A DNA stretch of 35,529 nucleotides, from assembly GCA_004297065.1 (NCBI GenBank), contig SCUU01000139.1, forward strand, positions 1 through 35,529, read 5' to 3'. The notes under the pieces were generated by a model. The model saw only the letters and a list, made by a program, of their open reading frames with translations, made no database searches and was not told the DNA's origin. Positions 8,169 through 15,674 of this stretch are shown one piece after another; the stretch's first letter is position 1, and each line of letters begins with the position of its first letter. The position numbers and the translations under genes are program-made. Source of the stretch: Gallionellaceae bacterium (GTDB lineage Bacteria; Pseudomonadota; Gammaproteobacteria; Burkholderiales; Gallionellaceae).

Positions 8169-9557
8169 TTAGTGTTGCAATGCTTTGCTGATGTCCTCGA
8201 TGACCTTCTTCGCATCGCCGAACACCATCATGCTCTTGTCGAGGTAGAACAGGTCGTTATCCAACCCCGCATAACCTGTGGCCATACTGCGTTTGACGAT
8301 CAGCACGGTGCGCGCTTTATGCGCTTCGAGTATCGGCATGCCGTAGATCGGGCTGGCGGGATCGGTTTTTGCTGCGGGGTTGACCACGTCGTTCGCGCCG
8401 ATCACCAGCACCACGTCGGTGTCGGCGAAGTCGCTGTTGATTTCATCCATTTCGACCACTTGCTCGTAAGGTACTTCGGCTTCGGCCAGCAGCACATTCA
8501 TGTGGCCCGGCATGCGCCCGGCAACGGGGTGGATACCGTAGCGCACGCGCACGCCCTTCTCGGTCAGCATTTTGGACATTTCGTTGATGGCGTGCTGCGC
8601 GCGCGCCACGGCCAGACCGTAACCCGGCACGATGATCACGGAGTCGGCATTGCCCATCATGAACGCGGCGTCATCCGCGCTGCCGCTGCGGTAGGTGCGC
8701 TGCACCGCATCACCCGCCGCCGCTTCCGCTTCGCCGCCGAAGCCGCCGAGGATCACACTGAAGAAGGCACGGTTCATCGCCTTGCACATGATGTAAGACA
8801 GGATCGCGCCGGAACTGCCCACCAGCGAACCCGCGATAATCAGCATGTTGTTGTTCAGGGTGAAGCCGATGCCCGCCGCCGCCCAGCCGGAATAAGAGTT
8901 CAACATCGACACCACCACCGGCATATCCGCGCCGCCGATCGGCATGATGAGCAACACGCCGAGCAGCAAGGCGATGGCGGTCATGATAAGGAACGGTGTC
9001 CAGCCCGGCACAAAATAGAAGATCACGCCGAACACGATTATCACGACCCCCAGCAGCAGGTTCAGCCAGTGCTGTCCGGCAAAGCGCAGGGGCCTGCTGC
9101 CCAGCTTGCCGGATAGCTTACCGAACGCAATGACGGAACCGGTAAAGGTCATCGCACCGACGAAGGTGCCGATGAACAGTTCGATGCGGTTGGACGTATG
9201 CAGCGCCTCCCCCGCCCTGGCGATGCCATAGGCCACCGGATTATTGAATGCCGACATGGCGATCAACACTGCCGCCAGACCGACCAGCGAGTGCATCGCC
9301 GCCACCAGCTCCGGCATCGCCGTCATCTGGATGCTTCTGGCGACGAACCAGCCGATGTTGCCGCCGATGAGGATGGCGAGCAGGATGTAAGCGACGTTAT
9401 GCGTCACGCTCAGCGTGGTCAACACAGCGATGGCCATGCCGATCATGCCGAACAGGTTGCCACGGCGTGCCGTCACCGGAGAACTCAGTCCCTTCAACGT
9501 CAGGATGAACAGGACGGCGGCAACGAGATAGGCGAGTGCAACAGAATTGGCTGACAT
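8169..9557 (-). CDS. pntB: NAD(P) transhydrogenase subunit beta
   Basis: 462 residues, full family length. The N-terminal half is membrane domain II, with many hydrophobic helices (VALAYLVAAVLFILTLKGL at the start, LLLGVVIIVFGVIFYFVPGW near the middle). The C-terminal 180 residues are the NADP(H)-binding domain III, with VIIVPGYGLAVARAQHAINE (nucleotide fingerprint GxGxxxA), HPVAGRMPGHMNVLLAEAEV and VVLVIGANDVVNPAA. With PntAA/PntAB it couples hydride transfer from NADH to NADP+ to inward proton movement, supplying NADPH. The ATG follows AAGGAATC. It is the last gene of the operon, separated from pntAB by a 117-base gap holding a long stem-loop, unlike the tight pntAA-pntAB junction. Confidence 0.96.
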   Translation of the reverse strand: MSANSVALAYLVAAVLFILTLKGLSSPVTARRGNLFGMIGMAIAVLTTLSVTHNVAYILLAILIGGNIGWFVARSIQMTAMPELVAAMHSLVGLAAVLIAMSAFNNPVAYGIARAGEALHTSNRIELFIGTFVGAMTFTGSVIAFGKLSGKLGSRPLRFAGQHWLNLLLGVVIIVFGVIFYFVPGWTPFLIMTAIALLLGVLLIMPIGGADMPVVVSMLNSYSGWAAAGIGFTLNNNMLIIAGSLVGSSGAILSYIMCKAMNRAFFSVILGGFGGEAEAAAGDAVQRTYRSGSADDAAFMMGNADSVIIVPGYGLAVARAQHAINEMSKMLTEKGVRVRYGIHPVAGRMPGHMNVLLAEAEVPYEQVVEMDEINSDFADTDVVLVIGANDVVNPAAKTDPASPIYGMPILEAHKARTVLIVKRSMATGYAGLDNDLFYLDKSMMVFGDAKKVIEDISKALQH

Positions 9558-9585
9558 CTAGATTCCTTTTTCTTGGGGAAGGGTT

Positions 9586-9665
9586 AAGGGAGAAGAGAGA
9601 AGGGTAAGCCCTGCGCCTTTTTTCGGAGAGACGGTTTTACCCTTCCCCCTTTGCTCTTCTCCCTT
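9586..9665. repeat. Long inverted repeat in the pntAB-pntB gap
   Basis: Inverted arms AAGGGAGAAGAG (9586-9597) and CTCTTCTCCCTT (9654-9665) match perfectly, and inside them AAGGGTAA (9600-9607) pairs with TTACCCTT (9637-9644). In the pnt mRNA this would fold into a strong stem-loop just upstream of pntB. It ends without a clean uridine run on the transcribed strand, so it looks more like an inserted palindromic repeat or an RNA-stability element than a terminator. Confidence 0.7.
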
Positions 9666-9674
9666 TCCGCTTTT

Positions 9675-9968
9675 TTACTTACTTTTCTTTTTGAACATAT
9701 CCAGCATGCGCTGGGTCACCAGAAAACCACCGAACACATTGATCGCCGCCAATGTCACGGCGATCAACCCCACCACGGTTCCGGCATCCAGTTGTTTGGG
9801 CCCCGCTGCCAGCATGGCACCGACGATGATGATGCCGGAGATGGCGTTGGTCACCGCCATCAGTGGCGTATGCAGCGCGGGCGTGACATTCCACACCACG
9901 TGGTAACCGACGAAGATCGCCAGCACGAACACGGTGAGGTTAAGGATAAACGGATCGACTCCACACAT
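9675..9968 (-). CDS. pntAB: NAD(P) transhydrogenase subunit alpha part 2
   Basis: 97 residues from the ATG at 9966-9968, chosen for its strong AAGGAG site 6 bases upstream; a longer frame exists but would overlap pntAA. The protein is small and hydrophobic with three membrane segments ([55 protein letters not shown]) and a basic tail KKKSK. It is the membrane part of the alpha subunit when alpha is split into two polypeptides, as in Rhodospirillum and many betaproteobacteria. It lies 10 bases after the pntAA stop, so it is translated from the same message. Confidence 0.94.
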   Translation of the reverse strand: MCGVDPFILNLTVFVLAIFVGYHVVWNVTPALHTPLMAVTNAISGIIIVGAMLAAGPKQLDAGTVVGLIAVTLAAINVFGGFLVTQRMLDMFKKKSK

Positions 9969-9978
9969 GGCAAACTCC

Positions 9979-11103
9979 TTATTTGGTGACGGCGGCACCG
10001 TCGATCGCGATCAGCGAACCGGCGATGATGTCGTCTTCACGGTTGATATTGATGGCGCCACCGTTCTTGGGGTCGCACAACAGGTTGATAAAGTTGAGCA
10101 GGTTGCGCGCATACAGAGCGCTCGCATCCGCCGCCACCAGTGCGGGCAGATTATCTTCGCCGCAAAGGGTGACGCCGTGCTTGACCACGATCTTACCCTG
10201 CTCGGACAAAGGACAGTTGCCGCCCGCCTCGACCGCCATATCGACGATCACCGAACCGGGCTTCATGGATTTGACCATCTCTTCCGTCACCAGCACGGGC
10301 GCGGGACGACCGGGGATCAGCGCGGTGGTAATCACGATGTCGGCCTGAGCCACGCGCTTGGCGACTTCGGCCTTTTGGCGATCCATCCAACTCTGCGGCA
10401 TAGGGCGCGCATAGCCACCCACACCCTGAGCGCATTCGCGTTCCTCGTCGGTCTCGCAAGGCACGTCGATGAATTTTGCACCGAGGGATTCGACTTGCTC
10501 TTTAACCGCCGGACGCACGTCCGTCGCTTCGATCACCGCGCCCAGACGCTTGGCTGTCGCAATCGCCTGCAACCCTGCCACCCCCACGCCGAGAATCACC
10601 ACGCGCGCGGCTTTCACCGTACCCGCCGCCGTCATCAGCATCGGCATGAAGCGTTTATACAGATTGGCCCCGACCATCACCGCCTTGTAACCGGCGATGT
10701 TGGCCTGCGAGGACAATACATCCATCGCTTGCGCGCGCGAGGTACGCGGCAGCTTTTCCATGGAGAAAGCGGTGACGCCCTGCTTGGCGTATGCGGCCAC
10801 CAGGTCGGGCTGATACGGCGCGAGCAGACCGATCAGCACGGTCTTGGCCTGCATCTTTGCCAGCTCCGCCCCGGCGGGGGCTTTCACTTTCAGTATGATT
10901 TCCGCCTGCGCGTACAACTCGTCCGCGTCGGCCAGCGTCGCTCCGGCTGTCTGATATTCCGCATCGGGAATGCTTGCGCCGTCGCCGGCGCCGCGCTGAA
11001 CCCATACCTGATGCCCGGTCGCCAGCATCTTCTTCACCGTTTCAGGTGTCGCGGCTACACGGGTTTCGCCTGCGCGCGTTTCCGCAGGAATGCCTATACG
11101 CAT
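9979..11103 (-). CDS. pntAA: NAD(P) transhydrogenase subunit alpha part 1
   Basis: 374 residues, the soluble NAD(H)-binding domain I. It begins [20 protein letters not shown], as in alanine dehydrogenase/PntA relatives, and carries the Rossmann fingerprint [20 protein letters not shown] (GxGxxG, about residues 170-190) followed by [19 protein letters not shown]. Later come [20 protein letters not shown] and [15 protein letters not shown], both typical. It works with PntAB and PntB as the proton-pumping transhydrogenase at the inner membrane. The ATG has AGAGGAGA upstream. It is the first gene of the operon; its leader carries a hairpin followed by a U-run (11132-11155) and a good -10 box (11176-11181). 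Confidence 0.96.
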   Translation of the reverse strand: MRIGIPAETRAGETRVAATPETVKKMLATGHQVWVQRGAGDGASIPDAEYQTAGATLADADELYAQAEIILKVKAPAGAELAKMQAKTVLIGLLAPYQPDLVAAYAKQGVTAFSMEKLPRTSRAQAMDVLSSQANIAGYKAVMVGANLYKRFMPMLMTAAGTVKAARVVILGVGVAGLQAIATAKRLGAVIEATDVRPAVKEQVESLGAKFIDVPCETDEERECAQGVGGYARPMPQSWMDRQKAEVAKRVAQADIVITTALIPGRPAPVLVTEEMVKSMKPGSVIVDMAVEAGGNCPLSEQGKIVVKHGVTLCGEDNLPALVAADASALYARNLLNFINLLCDPKNGGAININREDDIIAGSLIAIDGAAVTK

Positions 11104-11131
11104 GGGATATCTCCTCTTGATCGCATCTTTG

Positions 11132-11155
11132 AAAAACGCCCGGGGTCGCCGGGCG
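11132..11155 (-). terminator. Hairpin plus U-run in the pntAA leader
   Basis: Perfect 7-bp stem CGCCCGG/CCGGGCG (11137-11143 with 11149-11155), a 5-base loop, and on the minus strand a run of five Ts (11132-11136) straight after. This has the form of an intrinsic terminator. It lies between the likely pntAA promoter and the start codon, 28 bases before the ATG, so it could attenuate the pnt operon. Alternatively it ends transcripts coming from upstream. Confidence 0.55.
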
Positions 11156-11175
11156 CTATTTTTAATTCTGGCGCA

Positions 11176-11181
11176 ATTATA
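11176..11181 (-). promoter_or_regulatory. Probable -10 box of the pnt operon
   Basis: Perfect TATAAT on the minus strand about 70 bases before the pntAA start. The region about 17 bases upstream of it has no good TTGACA match, so a sigma-70 promoter is likely but its -35 side is weak. Confidence 0.4.
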
Positions 11182-11207
11182 TACGAGCTTTTAGGGATGC
11201 GACGCAC

Positions 11208-11234
11208 CAAAAGAAAAGCACGCCGCAGCGTGCT
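11208..11234 (-). terminator. Intrinsic terminator on the minus strand
   Basis: Stem AGCACGC/GCGTGCT with a 4-base loop (11217-11234), followed on the minus strand by TTTCTTTT. It would end transcripts from the copper-storage gene (11523-11963), with the MITE at 11282-11515 lying between the gene and its terminator. Confidence 0.6.
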
Positions 11235-11281
11235 TCCTTAATATCGTTTTCCACATTGCAACAATGGAAATCGGCACTAAA

Positions 11282-11515
11282 GGGCACCTCTAAAAATCCA
11301 TATTTCATCCCAACTGATGGAGCTACTAGCCATTCGACTAAACCCGCAAACGGGCAAGTCGCTGGTTATGCTGCGTTGCGGCAGCGGGGTAAGCAGGCAA
11401 GCCGCGAAGCGGCGGCTCGCAAAAAATTTCTTGCTTACATATCATCCATATGCGGCGCCGCGAAATTTTTTCCGCGCCTTGCATTTGGGCGAAATCTGCA
11501 TTTTTAGAAGCGCCC
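11282..11515 (-). mobile_element. MITE copy 2, inverse orientation
   Basis: 234 bp, nearly the same as 3776-4003 on the other strand, with the same imperfect terminal repeats (GGGC..TTCTAAAAAT type) and flanked by TAAA at 11278-11281 and 11516-11519, a 4-bp target duplication. Compared with copy 1 it lacks the CCCGCCAACGGCGGG module and has a different palindromic segment (around GCCGCCGCTTCGCGGC) at 11386-11420. It encodes nothing convincing. It lies just beyond the stop of the copper-storage gene and so separates that gene from its terminator. Confidence 0.85.
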
Positions 11516-11522
11516 TAAAGTA

Positions 11523-11963
11523 TCAAGCCGCGATCTTCTTGCATTCCTTGTAACAGGCGGCACATGCCTCACCGCAGGCTTTACATTCAGGATGCTTATC
11601 CGTCTTTTTGCATTCCTCTTCGCAGTCTTTGCATACATCCATCGCCAGCTTGGCCATCTGCGGCAGATTTTTCGCCTCGGCGGTAGCCAGCTTCTGCAAC
11701 GCGCCGCACACGGCCTCAACCTGGCTGGCGCTTTTCGCACAAGCGGCCATGCTCTTGTCGCCCTGCCCCAGCAACACCAGGCAATGCTGCAAACAGATTT
11801 GCGCCTTGAGCACGCAATCGGAAGCCGCTTCGATCAGGCTGTTATTGCGTGTGGACATTTCGCGATGATGCTCATGTGCATCATGCTCGGCGGCGAACAC
11901 TCGACCAGACGCGGCTACAGCAGCCATTGCGGCGGCACCCAACAACAATTCCCTGCGATTCAT
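11523..11963 (-). CDS. Csp1-type copper storage protein, Tat-exported
   Basis: 146 residues. It starts MNRRELLLGAAAMAAVAASG, a twin-arginine signal peptide, with likely cleavage after VFA near residue 24. The mature part is a four-helix bundle (old DUF326) with 13 cysteines, many spaced CxxxC along helices (CVLKAQICLQHC; CKDCEEECKK; CKACGEACAACYKEC). Thirteen is also the number in the well-studied methanotroph Csp1, where cysteines lining the core hold many Cu(I) ions. The His-rich stretch AEHDAHEHH after the signal could bind metal as well. It probably stores or buffers copper in the periplasm. It has a good RBS (GGAGAG). The exbB-exbD pair lies just upstream on the same strand, with a 32-base gap. 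Confidence 0.88.
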   Translation of the reverse strand: MNRRELLLGAAAMAAVAASGRVFAAEHDAHEHHREMSTRNNSLIEAASDCVLKAQICLQHCLVLLGQGDKSMAACAKSASQVEAVCGALQKLATAEAKNLPQMAKLAMDVCKDCEEECKKTDKHPECKACGEACAACYKECKKIAA

Positions 11964-11995
11964 ATTTCTCTCCTTTTGGTTTTAAATTTCCTGCT

Positions 11996-12409
11996 TCATT
12001 TTCCAGCAAGCGTCACAAACGCCAGCTTGCTTACCCCCGCGTGCTGCGCAATCGCCATCAACTCGGCCACCCTGCCATATGGCACGGTTTTGTCGGCTTC
12101 AATCTTCAATTGAAAAGCAGCATCGGCAGCGACACGCACACGCAACAGTTCCGCCAACTCGGCATCGCCCAGCGTTTTGTTGTTCAACAAAATTTTGCCC
12201 TGCGCATCGACCAACAGCTGTTCCGGCTGCGGCTTGTTATCGCCGGCTACGGCAGCCGTTTTGGGCAAACTGATCTTGAGCGACTGCGGCGACAACAACG
12301 GTGCGGTGATGATAAACACCACCAGCAACACCAGCATCACGTCCACCAGGGGCGTGACGTTGATCTCGCTCATCATGCTGCCTTGTTGCGAAGAATTTCC
12401 GATTGCCAT
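11996..12409 (-). CDS. exbD: ExbD/TolR-family biopolymer transport protein
   Basis: 137 residues. Near the start is MSEINVTPLVDVMLVLLVVF, the one-helix inner-membrane anchor with the conserved proton-relay aspartate (D in PLVDVMLVLL). The rest is a periplasmic domain ending LMAIAQHAGVSKLAFVTLAGK, typical for ExbD/TolR. With ExbB it forms a proton-driven motor that powers TonB- or Tol-linked outer-membrane work. It starts 3 bases after the exbB stop, so it is translated from the same message. No tonB or TonB-dependent receptor is nearby, and a second ExbBD pair lies at 31635-32671, so which partner this set serves is unknown. Confidence 0.92.
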   Translation of the reverse strand: MAIGNSSQQGSMMSEINVTPLVDVMLVLLVVFIITAPLLSPQSLKISLPKTAAVAGDNKPQPEQLLVDAQGKILLNNKTLGDAELAELLRVRVAADAAFQLKIEADKTVPYGRVAELMAIAQHAGVSKLAFVTLAGK

Positions 12410-12412
12410 GAT

Positions 12413-13069
12413 TTACGCCTTAAAGTCATGCTTGGCAGCCAAGCGGATAAAATCGTGCGCGAAGTTTTCCAGCTCCGTCACATGCACCCGCAAACGGCGC
12501 AAGAACAGGTTGTAGGCCAACACTGCCGGCAGCGCGGTCGCGATACCGATCGCGGTGGCAATCAGCGCTTCGCCGATAGGGCCGGCCACCACATCCAAAC
12601 TGGCCGCGCCGGTCTTGCCGATGTCCTGCAACGCATGCATGATGCCCCACACCGTACCGAATAATCCAACGAATGGCGCTGTAGAGCCGATGGTCGCCAA
12701 CTCCGCCAAGCCGCGCTCATGGTGGCGCTGGATATTTTCCAAATGCTGGCGCAAGGCGCGCTCCAGCACATCTTGCGGCGCACCGATATGTTTTAAGTCC
12801 TGTTGATTGTCGTTCAGGCTCTTCAATTCCGCGAACCCAGCCTGCCCCAACTGCGCGAAATCGCCTACGCCATTTTTTACCACTGCGGCAGCCGACTGCC
12901 AATCGCGCGCATCCCAAAACGCCTGTATGAATGCACGGTTCGATTTGCCGGCCTGCACCTGCTTCCATACCTTGAAGAATGCGATAGACCAAGTGGCTAT
13001 AGACAGAATGATGAGCAACAATAAAGTTGCGGCGACAATCGGCGAACCTACAGAAAACAAACTGCTCAT
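12413..13069 (-). CDS. exbB: ExbB/TolQ-family proton channel protein
   Basis: 218 residues, MotA/TolQ/ExbB family. There are three membrane segments: residues 10-30 (VAATLLLLIILSIATWSIAF), about 125-150 (STAPFVGLFGTVWGIMHALQ) and about 165-190 (EALIATAIGIATALPAVLAY). The GLFGTVWGI and IGEALIATAIGIATALPA blocks are family hallmarks. It is the inner-membrane stator with the following ExbD. It is the first gene of a leftward set exbB-exbD, perhaps with the copper-storage gene. The upstream intergenic gap of about 140 bases faces the response-regulator gene end. Confidence 0.92.
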   Translation of the reverse strand: MSSLFSVGSPIVAATLLLLIILSIATWSIAFFKVWKQVQAGKSNRAFIQAFWDARDWQSAAAVVKNGVGDFAQLGQAGFAELKSLNDNQQDLKHIGAPQDVLERALRQHLENIQRHHERGLAELATIGSTAPFVGLFGTVWGIMHALQDIGKTGAASLDVVAGPIGEALIATAIGIATALPAVLAYNLFLRRLRVHVTELENFAHDFIRLAAKHDFKA

Positions 13070-13208
13070 GCTGCATTATCCTTCCAATGAAAAACCAGCA
13101 GGAACTATAAACCATTTTGTGATTGCGCGACCCGCCTGAAGCGCAAGATTGAGATGCCGAATATTCCGGTGCGTCGTGCCACTATCTATGCAACTACACG
13201 TATGCGGT

Positions 13209-13739
13209 CTAGCTCTGGCATCTGCTCAATTTACGTTGCAAAGTGCGGCGATGCATCTTTAAGACACGCGCGGTCTGAGATATGTTGCCGTGCTGCTCGT
13301 GCAGCACACGCTTCAAGTATTCGGCCTCTTGCTGATCCGAAGAAGCCTGCGACATGAGAGGCTTGTTTTCGGGAGACGGACTGTATGAAAAGGCTGCGAC
13401 GACCTCGTCCGCGTTGGCGGGCTTGGATAGAAAATGCACTGCGCCGAGCCGGACGGCATCGACTGCTGTGGCGACGGACGCGTAGCCGCTCAACACCACG
13501 ACGCGCGCCTCCGGTTTGATGCGGTGCAGCATCTCGACCAGCACCAGCCCGGAGGCACCGGGAAGCTTGAGGTCGAACACGGCATATTCGGGGCGGTGTG
13601 TTTGCAGCATGGGCAGCGCCTCTTCCGCGCTGTGTGCGCAACTGACCGCAAAACCGCGCCGTTCCAATGCGCGCTCCATCACTTCGCAAAATGAGTGGTC
13701 GTCATCCACCAGCAAAAGAGAAGGGATAGTCCGTGGCAT
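13209..13739 (-). CDS. RegA/PrrA/ActR-type response regulator, orphan
   Basis: 176 residues. The receiver domain has the acidic pocket LLLVDDDHSF (D12-D14), phospho-acceptor D56 (VFDLKLPG), LSGYAS and the lysine in LSKPAN. After a short linker comes a Fis-type helix-turn-helix ending LKMHRRTLQRKL, the signature of the RegA/PrrA/ActR redox-regulator group, and the total length also fits. The partner kinase (RegB/PrrB) is not nearby. The ATG at 13737-13739 lacks a strong RBS, but the gene starts 2 bases after the stop of the GNAT-like gene, so translational coupling is likely. Two adjacent palindromic 15-mers matching a RegR/RegA-type box lie upstream of the pair (14229-14258), which suggests autoregulation. 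Confidence 0.9.
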   Translation of the reverse strand: MPRTIPSLLLVDDDHSFCEVMERALERRGFAVSCAHSAEEALPMLQTHRPEYAVFDLKLPGASGLVLVEMLHRIKPEARVVVLSGYASVATAVDAVRLGAVHFLSKPANADEVVAAFSYSPSPENKPLMSQASSDQQEAEYLKRVLHEQHGNISQTARVLKMHRRTLQRKLSRCQS

Positions 13740-13741
13740 CT

Positions 13742-14068
13742 TCACGCAATGATAATGACCGGCTCTACTCCGGTTTGTTTCGCATGGTCGCGCAACACTT
13801 CGATCAGCCCGCTTTCGATCTGATCTCGCCGCTCGTGCGGCATCACCGCGATGCGGTCGATGCGCCCGGCAGGTGTAAGGCGCGCGCAACCGATGGCTCT
13901 GCCGCCTTTGGTCAACGCAAGCGCATGTCGGCTGATCTCATCCGTATCGTCGGCCCCCATCTCCGCCGCGTCCAACAAGCCGCTTGCACAGGCTGCAATG
14001 CGCACATCCTGAAACAAAGGCTCCCCCGCCCGCCATTCGATGCAGTGAAGTGTGAACGATGTTGGCAT
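13742..14068 (-). CDS. GNAT-like small protein next to the regulator
   Basis: 108 residues from the ATG at 14066-14068, which has GGAGG 6 bases upstream. The sequence follows the short GNAT N-acetyltransferase fold: EISRHALAL, then GGRAIGCARLTPAGRIDRIA (about 55-75), then AVMPHERRD. The acetyl-CoA-gripping loop, normally R/QxxGxG/A, reads RRDQIES here, so the key glycines are gone and catalysis is doubtful. A very long open frame runs on upstream through the efflux gene, but only this part is coding. It is the first gene of a two-gene operon with the response regulator. Confidence 0.75.
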   Translation of the reverse strand: MPTSFTLHCIEWRAGEPLFQDVRIAACASGLLDAAEMGADDTDEISRHALALTKGGRAIGCARLTPAGRIDRIAVMPHERRDQIESGLIEVLRDHAKQTGVEPVIIIA

Positions 14069-14228
14069 GGCGGCCTCCGGCGACTTGAAAAATGGAGTTC
14101 GCGCGGGCACACGCGAAAAAGAAAGCCAAGTCGGCGGGAGAATCGGAGCAGCATAGCCGGGAGGAGATACTGTCTGTCGTGCCGACTTGGCGATGCGCAG
14201 GTTAATGCCGGACAAATGAAATTGGAAT

Positions 14229-14258
14229 GCGGCATATTGTCGCGCGACAAAATGTCGC
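14229..14258 (-). promoter_or_regulatory. Two abutting RegR/RegA-like boxes
   Basis: Positions 14244-14258 read on the minus strand as GCGACATTTTGTCGC, a full match to the consensus GNGRCRTTNNGNCGC that I recall for RegR of Bradyrhizobium. Immediately next to it, 14229-14243 reads GCGACAATATGCCGC, one mismatch. They lie about 160 bases before the GNAT-like gene, whose operon encodes a RegA-type regulator. The rest of 14069-14358 shows no gene. Confidence 0.45.
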
Positions 14259-14358
14259 AGCCAAAACAAACGGTGACCTTTTGCGGTAGAGCCCCATATC
14301 CGCGCACTCGGCAAAGATGTATCGTTCCCCAATGGCGACCCTATCCGACAGGCGAAGT

Positions 14359-15579
14359 TTATTGGTAGCGCAACGCCTCGATAGGGTCGAGCTGCGCCGC
14401 CTTCTTCGCGGGATAGAAACCGAAGAACACGCCCGTGGCCGCCGCCACGCCGAAAGCGATCAGCACCGACATCCACGAAATAATCACGGCGGTATCGCTC
14501 AGCGCATTCACCAGCAACGCGCCGCCGATGCCGACCAGCACGCCGATGCAGCAGCCCGCCACCGAGATGATGATAGCCTCCAGCAGGAATTGCAGCATGA
14601 TGTCCTGTTCGCGCGCGCCGATGGCCAGGCGGATACCGATCTCGCGCGTGCGCTCGGTCACCGACACCAGCATGATGTTCATGATGCCGATGCCGCCCAC
14701 CAGCAGGGAGATCGAGGCGATAGCGCCGAGCAGCAGCGACATGACGCGGGTGCTTTCGGCGGCGGAGTCGGCCACGGCGGTGAGGTTGCGCAGGAAGAAA
14801 TCGTTGTCCATGCCCTCGCGGATACGGTGGCGCTGGCGCAGCAATTCGGTCAGCGCCGCTTCCACTTGCGGCATGACTTCCTGCGTGGCGGTCTGCACCA
14901 TCGCCATGCGCACCGTGCCGGGGAACGGGCTGCCGAACACTTTGCGCTGCGCGGTGGTGAGCGGGATCAGGATCGTATCGTCCTGGTCGCGCCCGTCCAT
15001 GCCCTGCCCTTTGCTGCCCAACACGCCGAGTATCACGAACGGGCTCTGACGTATGCGCAGGGTCTTGCCGACCGGGTCTGCGTCGCCGAATAAATTCTGC
15101 GCCGCCGTCTTGCCGATCAGCGCCACCCGCGTGGCCGAGCGCACATCCGAATCCGTGAAACCCGCACCCGACACCACCGGCCAGGAACGCACTTCCAGAT
15201 AAGCCGGCGTAATACCGATCACCGAAGTATTCCAGTTGTTCGACCCATAGACGATTTGCGCATTGCCGGGATGGATGGGCGCAACGGCCTGCACGCCGGG
15301 CAATTCGGCAATGGCCTCGGCATCCGCCACCGTCAGCGTCAGGTTGCCACCGCCCCCCGAACGCACGCCGCCGCTGGTACTGCTGCCGGAAAGCAGCACG
15401 AACAGATTGCTGCCCATCGCGCTGATGCTCTGCTGGATGGCGTATTGCGCGCCCTGCCCTATCGACATCATCAGCACCACCGCGCCCACGCCGATCACCA
15501 TACCCAGCATGGTCAACAGCGTGCGCAAACGGTTCGCCCCCATCGCGCGCCATGATTCGCCGAGCATCGCCCAGATCAT
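14359..15579 (-). CDS. MacB-type ABC transporter permease
   Basis: 406 residues. The N-terminal cytoplasm/membrane start is MIWAMLGESWRAMGANRLRT, with the first membrane segment LLTMLGMVIGVGAVVLMM. A large periplasmic MacB-PCD domain follows (about 50-250). The C-terminal FtsX-type bundle of three helices (about 275-400) includes SLLVGGIGIMNIMLVSVTER, TREIGIRLAIGARE and the tail KKAAQLDPIEALRYQ, all strongly diagnostic. It lacks its own ATPase domain, which is a separate gene at 15675. Together with the adaptor at 16379 it forms a MacAB-like machine that moves substrates, such as macrolides, lipoproteins or peptides, from the periplasm to an outer-membrane channel. It is the last gene of a leftward operon. 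Confidence 0.94.
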   Translation of the reverse strand: MIWAMLGESWRAMGANRLRTLLTMLGMVIGVGAVVLMMSIGQGAQYAIQQSISAMGSNLFVLLSGSSTSGGVRSGGGGNLTLTVADAEAIAELPGVQAVAPIHPGNAQIVYGSNNWNTSVIGITPAYLEVRSWPVVSGAGFTDSDVRSATRVALIGKTAAQNLFGDADPVGKTLRIRQSPFVILGVLGSKGQGMDGRDQDDTILIPLTTAQRKVFGSPFPGTVRMAMVQTATQEVMPQVEAALTELLRQRHRIREGMDNDFFLRNLTAVADSAAESTRVMSLLLGAIASISLLVGGIGIMNIMLVSVTERTREIGIRLAIGAREQDIMLQFLLEAIIISVAGCCIGVLVGIGGALLVNALSDTAVIISWMSVLIAFGVAAATGVFFGFYPAKKAAQLDPIEALRYQ

Positions 15580-15587
15580 GCGAAAAC

Positions 15588-15665
15588 CCTCACCTCAATC
15601 CGCTCCCGGAGAGAAAAGATGCGATTGCTCTCTCCCTCCGGGAGAGAGTTGGAGAGAGGGCTGGC
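15588..15665. repeat. Palindromic repeat between efflux ATPase and permease
   Basis: The 95-base gap between the ATPase and permease genes is filled by a palindromic sequence rich in CTCTCCC/GGGAGAG: GCTCCCGGAGAG at about 15602 and CTCTCCCTCCGGGAGAGAG at about 15631. It belongs to the same type as the elements found inside mutL and miaA, starting CCCTCACCT here. Its position inside an operon could affect the message between the two cistrons. Confidence 0.65.
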
Positions 15666-15674
15666 GTACCGTGT

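Noticed and set aside
9934-11241. 435-codon plus-strand ORF opposite pntAA
   Set aside because: Composition is that of an antisense shadow, and pntAA is certain on the other strand.
14069-15553. Upstream part of a 603-codon minus-strand frame that ends with the GNAT-like gene
   Set aside because: It runs in the wrong frame across the MacB-type permease; only the last 108 codons have a ribosome binding site and family features.
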